From: Fidelibacterota bacterium
GTDB taxonomy: Bacteria > Pseudomonadota > Alphaproteobacteria > Rhodospirillales > Rhodospirillaceae
Direction of reading: 5' to 3'
Assembly (NCBI GenBank): GCA_947476895.1
Contig: CANJRX010000007.1
Span: 1 to 64,000 of the forward strand
Length of the DNA: 64,000 nucleotides
Part shown: piece after piece, positions 1 through 7,331 of the stretch
How positions within the stretch are numbered: the first letter of the stretch is position 1
How the letters are laid out: the number at the start of each line of letters is the position of its first letter
Translations under genes and position numbers: made by a program
Notes under the pieces: generated by a model
Seen by the model: only the letters and a program-made list of their open reading frames with translations
Database searches by the model: none
What the model was told of the DNA's origin: nothing

Positions 1-82
1 CAGACTTGCCCTGCGCCATCAGCACCTCGATCTGCCTTAACTTGGAAACAATCTGCTCCGCGCCTAATCCACGTCTCGCCAT
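1..82 (-). CDS. IS3-family transposase OrfA, N-terminal fragment
   Basis: The ATG is at 82, read leftwards, and the frame stays open to the window edge, giving 27 residues that begin MARRGLGAEQIVSKLR. This is the characteristic opening of the OrfA helix-turn-helix protein of IS3-type elements, which works with OrfB (DDE recombinase) in transposition. A strong AGGAGG Shine-Dalgarno sequence lies a few bases before the ATG. The rest of OrfA and all of OrfB would lie to the left of the window, so whether the element is intact cannot be seen. Confidence 0.75.
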   Translation of the reverse strand, partial: MARRGLGAEQIVSKLRQIEVLMAQGKS

Positions 83-129
83 GTTCAGCTCCTCCTGTTG
101 GGGTCAATTCTCTCAAATCAACCGGTACA
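1..129 (-). mobile_element. 5' end of an IS3-type insertion sequence (cut by window edge)
   Basis: The window opens inside an insertion sequence lying on the minus strand. The visible part is the start of its OrfA reading frame plus about 47 bases of leader. The outer end is set tentatively at 129, because the minus-strand sequence there begins TGTACCGG and IS termini of this group commonly start with TG. The terminal repeat partner and target duplication lie outside the window, so the boundary is inferred. It abuts a truncated glutathione S-transferase gene, which suggests the element inserted into or beside it. Confidence 0.6.
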
Positions 130-144
130 AAAAAAGCCGTCAGG

Positions 145-399
145 TCAGCGCGTAGGGCCGGGATGATATTGATCCAGATATTCGATGATTATGGTGGACT
201 CGGCGACTGTCACATTTTTCGCTTCATCGCGCAGCACCGGAAACTTGCCGATGCGCCAGATTTTCTTGAAAGCGGCGCGCGAAGTTTCATCGCCCAGGTT
301 CACGATCAGGGGCTCAAACGCCGTGCCGTTCTCATACAACGCTATCAACGCCTTCCAGCAAAAGGAAGACAGCGGGTGCATATGCAAAACGAGGGTCAT
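145..399 (-). pseudogene. Truncated glutathione S-transferase (N-terminal domain only)
   Basis: This 84-residue frame matches only the thioredoxin-fold N-terminal domain of a glutathione S-transferase: the SSFCWKALIAL start, a cis-proline strand (GKFPVLRD) and the VAESTIIIEYLD glutathione-binding segment. Full-length members are about 200 to 230 residues, so the helical C-terminal domain is missing. The frame stops just after HPGPTR, about 16 bases before the likely end of the insertion sequence. A five-base tandem repeat (CTGAC twice) lies at the stop. I infer disruption by the mobile element; the fold is unlikely to work without the second domain. Confidence 0.7.
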
Positions 400-414
400 G
401 GCGGCCTCTTAAAT

Positions 415-459
415 AGTTAAGTAATCACTTAAGTATAATCCGGTGGAACAGCTGGCAAG
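415..459 (-). promoter_or_regulatory. Putative promoter and operator of the truncated GST gene
   Basis: On the minus strand a TATACT hexamer (432-437) lies about 16 bases downstream of a CTTGCC-like -35 region (454-459). Overlapping the -10 region is a perfect inverted repeat, TTAAGT-AATC-ACTTAA (417-432), about 18 bases before the GST start codon. A palindrome over the -10 hexamer is typical of repressor sites, but no regulator gene is adjacent in the window. The operator reading is inference from symmetry and position. Confidence 0.4.
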
Positions 460-473
460 AGGGAGGGAGCGTT

Positions 474-1679
474 TTAATTCAGAAGAATAATGGAAACCGT
501 ATCGCCGGCTTTTGCCGCAGAGGCCTGGGGTTCGCGCACGATCAGGGCGTCGGCGCGGGCGAGGGTTGCGACCATGCCGCTATCTTGCACTGGAAAAGGT
601 GTTGCGACGGGCAGGCCGTTGCCGTGTTGCAAAGTTGCGCGGATAAAATCAGCACGGCTGTCGTTGGCTTTCAAGTCTGTGCCCAGTTGCGCCGACATGG
701 TGCGCGGACCGTCGCCGGGAAGGCCTTGCAGACGGGCGAGGGCGGAACTGAGAAATAGGGTCGCGCAGACCATGGCCGACACAGGGTTTCCGGGAAGGCC
801 CAGCACGGGAAGGTTATGCAGTCGTCCATACAGGAGTGGCTTGCCCGGGCGCATGGCGACTTTATGGAAGCCGGCTTTGAATCCTGCGCTGCTCAAGGCC
901 GCTTTGACCACATCATGATCGCCAACGGACACGCCGCCGCTGGTCACAAGTAAGTCGAGGTGCGCGACCTGTTCCGCGATCCGCAGCAGGGCCTTCGGGT
1001 CATCCTTCACAACACCAAGGTGCAATGGCTCACCGCCGTGTGCCGTGACAAAGGCACAGAGGCCCGGGCCGTTAGCGGAGACAATCTGACCGTCGGCGAT
1101 AGGATCGCCCGGCAGAACAACTTCGTCGCCCGTAGAGAGCACGCCGACAATCGGCCGGCGCGATACCGGGACGTGCGGTAGATTCATTGCGGCAAGAAGC
1201 GCCACGTCACGGGCCGTGAGCAGGCGGGGTGAAGTTAGAACGACATCGCCTTTACGAAAGTCCTGACCCGCGGGGCGGATGTGCTGCCCTAGCCGGGGGT
1301 GTTCGTTGATCGTGACCCCGCTTTCCGAGGCTATGGTGTTCTCTTGAATCACAATCGTATCGGCGCCGGGCGGAACGTAAGCACCAGTGAAAATCCGCAC
1401 CGCTTCGCCCGGGCGGACTATATTGCGATAGGGGTGCCCAGCAGCGGACTCCCCGCTGACGGTCAAAGTCTGCGGAATACCTTTGAGGGATTCGAAGCAC
1501 AGCGCATATCCGTCCATGGCCGAGACATCGGCAGGCGGATGCGAAACTTGCGCCACAGCGTCGGCGCGCAGCACGCGGCCCAAAGCTTCTTCAAGTTTTA
1601 CGGTTTCAGGGGCAACGGACGCTAAGTCTTCGACGATCAGTCTGCGTGCCTCGGCAACGGGGAGCAGAGGCGCACCCAT
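474..1679 (-). CDS. moeA: Molybdopterin molybdenumtransferase MoeA
   Basis: MoeA inserts molybdate into adenylylated molybdopterin, the last common step of molybdenum cofactor synthesis, in the cytoplasm. The 401-residue length is normal. Family motifs are present: SAMDGYAL near residue 53, the MoCF-fold glycine motif TSGGVSVGDHD near residue 247, and LPGNPVSAMV in the third quarter. It follows moaC with a one-base gap at the end of the trpG-trpD-trpC-moaC-moeA run, so it is probably cotranscribed. A user of the cofactor, a sulfite-oxidase-like protein, is encoded at 33465. In many relatives lexA follows moeA; here the GST remnant and insertion sequence do. Confidence 0.96.
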   Translation of the reverse strand: MGAPLLPVAEARRLIVEDLASVAPETVKLEEALGRVLRADAVAQVSHPPADVSAMDGYALCFESLKGIPQTLTVSGESAAGHPYRNIVRPGEAVRIFTGAYVPPGADTIVIQENTIASESGVTINEHPRLGQHIRPAGQDFRKGDVVLTSPRLLTARDVALLAAMNLPHVPVSRRPIVGVLSTGDEVVLPGDPIADGQIVSANGPGLCAFVTAHGGEPLHLGVVKDDPKALLRIAEQVAHLDLLVTSGGVSVGDHDVVKAALSSAGFKAGFHKVAMRPGKPLLYGRLHNLPVLGLPGNPVSAMVCATLFLSSALARLQGLPGDGPRTMSAQLGTDLKANDSRADFIRATLQHGNGLPVATPFPVQDSGMVATLARADALIVREPQASAAKAGDTVSIILLN

Positions 1680-1680
1680 A

Positions 1681-2172
1681 CTATTTCTGCTCGAAGACGC
1701 CGGACTTACCGCCGGATTTTTTCACGAGCCGAATATCCGAAATGCGCATGGCGCGGTCGGCGGATTTGCACATGTCGTAGACCGTGAGTGCGGCGGCGGA
1801 AACGGCGGTGAGCGCTTCCATCTCGACGCCGGTCTGGCCTGTGACTTTGCAGGTGGCTGTGATGCGCACAGCCTTGGCGTCGCAAACCAGGTCCACCTTC
1901 ACCGACGACAAGGCGATGGGGTGGCAGAGCGGAATCATATCTGGCGTGCGTTTGGCGGCTTGAATGCCAGCCAGCTGGGCAACTGCCAACACATCGCCCT
2001 TTTTCACTTTGCGCGACGTGATGAGCTTCAAGGTCGCCGGTTCCATATAGACGGAGCCCTTGGCGATGGCTTCGCGCACGGTGGAGGCTTTAGCCGAGAC
2101 ATCCACCATGACGGCGTTGCCCTTGGCATCGAAATGCGTGAGCTTTTTCTTCGCGGCCTTCTTCTTAGGCAT
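1681..2172 (-). CDS. moaC: Cyclic pyranopterin monophosphate synthase MoaC
   Basis: MoaC converts the MoaA product into cyclic pyranopterin monophosphate, an early step of molybdenum cofactor synthesis. The 163-residue protein has the family's PLCHPIAL segment, the [20 protein letters not shown] core and the [12 protein letters not shown] and KSGGKSG motifs that form the active site. The extreme N-terminus is unusually lysine-rich ([10 protein letters not shown]) before the usual LTHFD start. It overlaps the end of trpC by 8 bases and sits one base from moeA, so translation is likely coupled. moaA, moaD, moaE and mobA are not in the window. Confidence 0.95.
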   Translation of the reverse strand: MPKKKAAKKKLTHFDAKGNAVMVDVSAKASTVREAIAKGSVYMEPATLKLITSRKVKKGDVLAVAQLAGIQAAKRTPDMIPLCHPIALSSVKVDLVCDAKAVRITATCKVTGQTGVEMEALTAVSAAALTVYDMCKSADRAMRISDIRLVKKSGGKSGVFEQK

Positions 2173-2968
2173 GCACTTGCTCCGTCAGCAGCGCGCGCGT
2201 CGCGGCCTCAACGTCATTCTGGCGCATCAGCGATTCACCGATCAGGAAGCGCATCGCGCCACAGCGCTGCATGCGCGCGAGGTCGGCGGGAGTCTTAAGG
2301 CCGCTTTCCGCGACCAAGACGCGGTCATTAGGCAAAAGTTTTGCCAGACGTTCGGTCGTGCCAAGGTCCGTCGCGAGAGTCTTGAGATTGCGGTTGTTGA
2401 CGCCAATCAGCGGCGATTTCAGTTTCAAAGCGCGCTCAAGTTCAGCTTCATCATGAACTTCAACCAAAACATCCAAGCCGACTTGGATTGCGCAAGATTC
2501 AAGCTCGGCGGCGAGGGAGTCATCAAGCGCCGCCATGATGATGAGAATGCAATCGGCGCCAATGGCACGCGCCTCAATCACTTGATAAGGCTCCAGCATG
2601 AAGTCTTTGCGGATCACCGGCAGCTTCACCGCACCGCGGGCTTGCTTCAGGTGAGCATCGTCGCCCTGGAAATACTTTTCTTCGGTCAGCACGCTGAGAC
2701 AGGCGGCACCCGCATTGGCATAAGCGGTGGCCAGCGCAGCAGGATTGAAATCAGCCCGGATCAAGCCCGCCGACGGCGAAGCCTTTTTGATTTCGGCGAT
2801 GAGGGCGTATTGGCCGGCATTTGCTTTGCTGCTGAGCGCTGCAGCAAACCCACGCGCCGGAGACGCCGCCTTGGCCTGCCGCTCAACTTCGGCCAACGGC
2901 ACGCGCTGTTTGCGTTCGGCGACGACGACCAGTTTATCGGCGCAAATTTTTGCGAGGATGTCGCTCAT
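2165..2968 (-). CDS. trpC: Indole-3-glycerol-phosphate synthase TrpC
   Basis: TrpC closes the indole ring of indole-3-glycerol phosphate in tryptophan synthesis. The 267-residue single-domain protein has the N-terminal LAKICADKL helix, the catalytic lysine segment [12 protein letters not shown], a second lysine in VIRKDFM and the terminal phosphate-binding FLIGESLM. It is not fused to TrpF, unlike the enterobacterial enzyme. It overlaps trpD by 4 bases (ATGA) upstream and moaC by 8 bases downstream, as expected for a tightly coupled operon. Confidence 0.96.
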   Translation of the reverse strand: MSDILAKICADKLVVVAERKQRVPLAEVERQAKAASPARGFAAALSSKANAGQYALIAEIKKASPSAGLIRADFNPAALATAYANAGAACLSVLTEEKYFQGDDAHLKQARGAVKLPVIRKDFMLEPYQVIEARAIGADCILIIMAALDDSLAAELESCAIQVGLDVLVEVHDEAELERALKLKSPLIGVNNRNLKTLATDLGTTERLAKLLPNDRVLVAESGLKTPADLARMQRCGAMRFLIGESLMRQNDVEAATRALLTEQVHA

Positions 2969-3978
2969 GCATTGCTCACAGCAACGAGTGCGGCCAGCGT
3001 CTTCTCTGCTTTACCACTCGTAAGCGCTTCGCGTGCCAGCGCAACGCCGTCTTTCAGGTTCGAAACTTTATCAGCCACCATCAACGCGGCCGCGGCATTG
3101 AGCAGAACGATATCCTGATACGCACCGGGCTCCCCGCTCAGCAGTTTACGCAAGGCCGCCGCATTGGTGGCCACGTCGCCGCCTTTGAGGTCTTCGGACT
3201 TCGCACGCTTAAGTCCTGCGTCTTCAGGTGTTACTTCAAACGTCGTGACCTTGCCGTCTTTGAGTTCGGCGATGAAGCTTTTGCCGGTGGTGGTAATTTC
3301 GTCCAGGCCGTCGCTGCCGTGCACGACCCAGGCACGTTCGGACCCAAGGCGTCCCAACGTCTCGGCGAGCGTCACAATCCATTTATGAGCGAACACACCG
3401 ATCAATTGACGCTTTGCACCGGCGGGATTCGAGAGCGGTCCCAGCAAATTGAAGATCGTGCGCTGGCCCAGTTCTTGGCGAATGGGTGAGACATGCTTCA
3501 TGGCGCTGTGGTGACGCTGCGCAAAAAGGAAGCCGATGTTGGCTTCCCGCAACGAACGCGCAATGACGTCGGGTGAGGCATCGAGATTTACGCCCAGCTG
3601 CTGAAGCACGTCGGCCGTGCCGGACTTGGACGACATGGCGCGATTACCGTGTTTCGCAACCGGCACGCCGAGCGCCGCGACCACCAGCGCTACAGCGGTT
3701 GATATATTGAAGGTGCAGGCACCGTCACCGCCTGTGCCGCAGGTATCAATCGTTCCGGCGGGCGCATCGATCCGCAAAGCCTTCGCGCGCATGATGCGGG
3801 CAGCGCCCGTCATCTCGGCGACGGTCTCACCACGCACACGCAAAGCCATCAGAAACGCGCCGATCTGCGACGGCAGCGCTGCGCCCGACATCAGCACTTC
3901 AAAGGCGGCTTCGGCGTCGGCTTCGCTTAAGGCTGCGCCGTCGGCGACTTTGGCAAGGTACGGCTTAAGGTCGCTCAT
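2965..3978 (-). CDS. trpD: Anthranilate phosphoribosyltransferase TrpD
   Basis: TrpD transfers phosphoribose from PRPP to anthranilate, the second step of the tryptophan branch. The 337-residue length fits the family. Diagnostic motifs are [15 protein letters not shown] (PRPP and anthranilate site) and [17 protein letters not shown]. The protein is separate from TrpG rather than fused. Start and stop overlap trpG and trpC respectively by 4 bases each (ATGA), implying translational coupling. Confidence 0.96.
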   Translation of the reverse strand: MSDLKPYLAKVADGAALSEADAEAAFEVLMSGAALPSQIGAFLMALRVRGETVAEMTGAARIMRAKALRIDAPAGTIDTCGTGGDGACTFNISTAVALVVAALGVPVAKHGNRAMSSKSGTADVLQQLGVNLDASPDVIARSLREANIGFLFAQRHHSAMKHVSPIRQELGQRTIFNLLGPLSNPAGAKRQLIGVFAHKWIVTLAETLGRLGSERAWVVHGSDGLDEITTTGKSFIAELKDGKVTTFEVTPEDAGLKRAKSEDLKGGDVATNAAALRKLLSGEPGAYQDIVLLNAAAALMVADKVSNLKDGVALAREALTSGKAEKTLAALVAVSNA

Positions 3979-4628
3979 GCAGCGTTCGTATTTATAGAAG
4001 CGCCGCCGTTGAACACAGGCTCGGGCTTAGCATCAAGGCCAGTGGAGACCAGGAAGTTCCGCAGCATGCGGTGGCCGAACTGCGAGGCGATGCTTTCGGG
4101 ATGGAACTGCACACTGGTGATGGCGTGCTTGCGATGCGCGAGGCCCATGATGAGGCCGTCCGACGATTCAGCGGTGATTTCCAATTCTGCAGGCAGGCTC
4201 GCGCGGTCAACCACCAGCGAGTGATAACGCGTGGCCGAAAACGGCGAGGGAATGTTCGCAAACATGCCGTGACCGGAGTGGGTCAGGCTGCTGACTTTGC
4301 CGTGCATGGGCTGGGGTGCGCGAACCACTTTGCCACCGAAGGCTTGGCCGATGGATTGCAATCCTAAGCACACGCCAAAGATCGGAATCTTTCCAGCGGC
4401 GGCGGTGATCAGCGGCAGGCAAATACCGGCGCGGTCCGGATCGCACGGCCCGGGCGACAAAATGATGCCAGCGGGCTTGAGACTCAAAACCTCATCGACC
4501 GTGATCTTGTCGTTGCGGTGCACGACAACGTCCGCGCCCAGCTCACCAAAGAAGTGCCAGAGGTTATAAGTAAAGCTGTCGTAGTTATCGACCAGCAGGT
4601 ACTTGGGCGCGGTGGATGTGTTGGGCAT
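3975..4628 (-). CDS. trpG: Anthranilate synthase glutaminase component TrpG
   Basis: TrpG supplies ammonia from glutamine to TrpE for anthranilate synthesis. It is a class I amidotransferase with the nucleophile cysteine in [15 protein letters not shown], the oxyanion segment LSPGPCDP and the His/Glu pair in [11 protein letters not shown] chose the ATG at 4628 (217 residues, [19 protein letters not shown]), because an AAAGG Shine-Dalgarno sequence stands 8 bases before it. An in-frame ATG at 4658 has a GGGAGG only one base away, too close to work well. Its partner trpE lies 1.2 kb further upstream, separated by an opposite-strand gene. Confidence 0.95.
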   Translation of the reverse strand: MPNTSTAPKYLLVDNYDSFTYNLWHFFGELGADVVVHRNDKITVDEVLSLKPAGIILSPGPCDPDRAGICLPLITAAAGKIPIFGVCLGLQSIGQAFGGKVVRAPQPMHGKVSSLTHSGHGMFANIPSPFSATRYHSLVVDRASLPAELEITAESSDGLIMGLAHRKHAITSVQFHPESIASQFGHRMLRNFLVSTGLDAKPEPVFNGGASINTNAA

Positions 4629-4691
4629 GGCAATTACCTTTAAAATCGGGGCCAACATGCCTCCCGGGGACCCCCAGCGTCAAGGCAAGGT

Positions 4692-4705
4692 GGGGTTGCA
4701 ACCCC
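4692..4705. promoter_or_regulatory. Perfect 14-base palindrome between divergent trpG and deacetylase genes
   Basis: GGGGTTGCAACCCC is a perfect inverted repeat in the 122-base gap between the divergent starts of trpG (4628) and the deacetylase gene (4751). It could be a repressor or activator site serving either gene, or the foot of a transcript hairpin. No Trp-rich leader peptide is visible here. Symmetry alone supports the call. Confidence 0.3.
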
Positions 4706-4750
4706 GCTCAATTCATGGACGTTTAGAGGCCGATAGTCTAGAGAACGCCC

Positions 4751-5791
4751 ATGGATGAGGGACATACCAACAGCAAAAGCGGCAGGAAGCGGGACTGGTT
4801 CGGCGTCCGGCCCGGGTTCCTGATTGCCGGCGCCATTGCGCTGCTGGGTTTCGGCGCGGTTTTCGGCGTCAGCCTTGATATAGTGACCCGGCCTAAGCCT
4901 CGTCCCCCGGCCGCTCCTTTGGCCGATGTAAAACCCTCCCGCCAGGCTGTGACGCCCAAAATCGAAATGCCACCTGCGACCGATACCGCGCACGACAGCA
5001 TTTTTGAAGCCGGACCGAACGTAAAAGAAGCACCGCCGCCGACCCGCCCGGCGCTCGTAGATCAGGCGCTGACGAGTAACGCTGTTCCATTGGCTTCAGC
5101 CGCCGGCCAGACCGTGATCGCCATTGTCATCGACGATATGGGCCTCGACCGCACCCGCGCCCTCAAGATGATCGAGATGAAGGGGCCGCTGACGCTTTCG
5201 CTCATGACTTACGCAGATGGTTTGCCCGGCCTCGTCGCGCAAGCCCGTAAAGGTGGGCACGAAATCATGGCGCATCTGCCCATGGAGCCCATCGACCCCA
5301 AGGAAAACCCGGGGCCCGGCGCGCTCAAGATCACCATGGACGATGCCACCATCCGCCGCACCATCGCCGCCGACCTGGACGGGTGGGGTGGTTATGTCGG
5401 CGTTAACAATCACATGGGTAGCAAGTTCACCAAAGATGCCGCGCGCATGGCGGTCGTCATGGAAGAACTGAAAGCCCGTGGATTGCTCTGGCTGGATTCT
5501 AAAACCATTGGCGACACGGCGGGTCCGGCGGCGGCGAAAGCGGTCGGTGTTCCTTTTGTCGAGCGCGATGTGTTTCTAGACAATGTCGAGACAGTTGATG
5601 CTGTAACGGCACAGTTAGAACTGCTTGTCGCCGCAGCCAAAGCGCACGGCGCGGCTATCGGCATCGGCCATCCTCATGACTCGACGCTGGCGGCTTTGCA
5701 GAAGTGGCTGCCGGGTTTAAGTGCGCGCGGCATTACACTGGTGCCGGTCACGGAAATTCTGAAACGCAGGACGGCAAAAGCGCCGGGTTAG
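4751..5791 (+). CDS. Divergent polysaccharide deacetylase (YibQ-like)
   Basis: This 346-residue protein has a short cytoplasmic N-terminus, one membrane segment (about residues 22-46), a proline/alanine-rich linker and then a C-terminal catalytic-like domain beginning VIAIVIDDMGLDRTRAL near residue 122. That domain matches the divergent polysaccharide deacetylase family (YibQ/DUF610), an envelope-facing branch of the NodB fold. Family landmarks seen are AHLPMEP, VNNHMGSKFT and IGIGHPHDST. It likely acts in the periplasm on a glycan, but the substrate is unknown. The gene lies antisense between trpG and trpE, and its last four bases overlap the end of trpE. Confidence 0.85.
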   Translation: MDEGHTNSKSGRKRDWFGVRPGFLIAGAIALLGFGAVFGVSLDIVTRPKPRPPAAPLADVKPSRQAVTPKIEMPPATDTAHDSIFEAGPNVKEAPPPTRPALVDQALTSNAVPLASAAGQTVIAIVIDDMGLDRTRALKMIEMKGPLTLSLMTYADGLPGLVAQARKGGHEIMAHLPMEPIDPKENPGPGALKITMDDATIRRTIAADLDGWGGYVGVNNHMGSKFTKDAARMAVVMEELKARGLLWLDSKTIGDTAGPAAAKAVGVPFVERDVFLDNVETVDAVTAQLELLVAAAKAHGAAIGIGHPHDSTLAALQKWLPGLSARGITLVPVTEILKRRTAKAPG

Positions 5792-7293
5792 CGGTTTCCG
5801 CCTGCGAAAAACTTCACGGCTTCTTCGGCGGCGCGGATGAGGGCGCGGGCCTTATTATTGCTCTCTTGATATTCGGCCTCGGGATCGCTGTCGGCGACAA
5901 CGCCGCCACCGGCCTGGATGACCACTTCGCCGTCCTTCACTAAGGCCGTGCGCAGTGCGATGCAGGTATCCATATCGCCGTTGGCCGAAAGATAGCCGAT
6001 AGCGCCGCCGTAAAAGCCGCGGCGTTCGGATTCCAGCTCATCAATGATTTCCATGGCGCGGATTTTCGGGGCGCCCGAAACGGTGCCCGCCGGGAAGCCC
6101 GCCATCAGCGCATCCATAGCGTCATGCTCGGGGCTGATCTCGCCTTCGACGTTGGAAACGATGTGCATCACGTGGCTGTAAAGCTCGATGATGTTCTGTT
6201 CGGTCACGCGCACGCTGCCCGGCTTGCACACGCGGCCGACATCATTGCGGCCCAGATCCAGCAACATCAAATGCTCAGCCAGTTCTTTGGGATCTGATAG
6301 CAGATCGTGCGCAAGGGCTTCGTCTTCAGCCTTGGTCTTACCGCGCGGACGTGTGCCGGCGATGGGGCGGATGGTGACCTTACCGTCGCGCAAGCGCACC
6401 AGAATCTCCGGGCTTGATCCGACAATCGCAAAGCCTTCGAGATTGAGATGGAACAGAAACGGCGAGGGGTTCAACCTGCGCAGCGCGCGGTAGAGCGCGA
6501 AGGAGGGCAGCGTAAAAGGCACGCGGAAGCGTTGCGACGGAACGACTTGGAAGATATCGCCGGCCAGGATGTACTCTTTCGCCTTGGCCACCATCTTATG
6601 ATAGCCGTCGCGGCCGATGTTTGAAACCGCATCTTCAAAGCGCGGCGTTACGCCCGGCACATTAAGCGGCACGGCCTTTTCAAGCGCGGCGACGATGGCA
6701 TGGATGCGCCGTTCGGCTTTTTCATAGGCTGCATCTGCCGAAACATTAGCGGCGGGATAAACCGTCGCGACGATGTTCATCATGTCCTTCACGGTATCGA
6801 AGATCACCGTGACTGTGGGACGCATGAACAATCCATCCGGAATGCCCAGCGTGTCCGGGTTGTTGTCCGGGATATTTTCCGCAAGGCGAATGGTGTCGTA
6901 ACCCATGTAGCCGATGAGACCCGCCGACATCGGCGGCATATGATCGGGCAGCACCATGCGCGATTCCGCGAGCAGTGCGCGCAAGGATGTCAGCGTGGGT
7001 TTGTCATCGGCCTTATAGGTCAGCGGCAGTTTGCCGACGTCGCGGCAAATCTCGGCGCGCTGGCCTTTGCAGCGCCAGACGATATCGGGATCAAGCGCGA
7101 TGAATGAATAGCGGCCGCGTACCGCGCCGCCTTGAACCGATTCCAGAAGAGCTGTGAAGGGCCGGTCTTGCCCCAACTTGAGCATGACGGAAACCGGCGT
7201 ATCCAAATCGGCAGGCAGTGCAGCCCACACCGCTTGTGGTTTGCCCGCATTGTAGAGGGTGGCGAAATCGCTGCGGCCCGGATTCACGTCCAT
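5788..7293 (-). CDS. trpE: Anthranilate synthase component I TrpE
   Basis: TrpE aminates chorismate to anthranilate using ammonia delivered by TrpG. The 501-residue protein shows the chorismate-binding signatures PIAGTRPRGKTKAEDEAL, LLDLGRNDVGRV, AGFPAGTVSGAPKIRAME and the C-terminal IQAGGGVVADSDPEAEY. The N-terminal region carries an LLESVQGG segment of the type used for tryptophan feedback inhibition. It lies 38 bases downstream of the ppiD-like gene, so it is probably cotranscribed with that gene rather than led by its own attenuator. Its 3' end overlaps the convergent deacetylase gene by 4 bases. Confidence 0.97.
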   Translation of the reverse strand: MDVNPGRSDFATLYNAGKPQAVWAALPADLDTPVSVMLKLGQDRPFTALLESVQGGAVRGRYSFIALDPDIVWRCKGQRAEICRDVGKLPLTYKADDKPTLTSLRALLAESRMVLPDHMPPMSAGLIGYMGYDTIRLAENIPDNNPDTLGIPDGLFMRPTVTVIFDTVKDMMNIVATVYPAANVSADAAYEKAERRIHAIVAALEKAVPLNVPGVTPRFEDAVSNIGRDGYHKMVAKAKEYILAGDIFQVVPSQRFRVPFTLPSFALYRALRRLNPSPFLFHLNLEGFAIVGSSPEILVRLRDGKVTIRPIAGTRPRGKTKAEDEALAHDLLSDPKELAEHLMLLDLGRNDVGRVCKPGSVRVTEQNIIELYSHVMHIVSNVEGEISPEHDAMDALMAGFPAGTVSGAPKIRAMEIIDELESERRGFYGGAIGYLSANGDMDTCIALRTALVKDGEVVIQAGGGVVADSDPEAEYQESNNKARALIRAAEEAVKFFAGGNR

Positions 7294-7331
7294 GTAAGAC
7301 TCTTATATAAGCCGGGCGTTAGAGTGTCAGA

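Noticed and set aside
4629-4750. Tryptophan leader peptide and attenuator before trpG
   Set aside because: No short frame with adjacent Trp codons and no alternative terminator structure; only a 14-base palindrome is seen. trpE likewise follows its upstream gene by 38 bases without such a leader.
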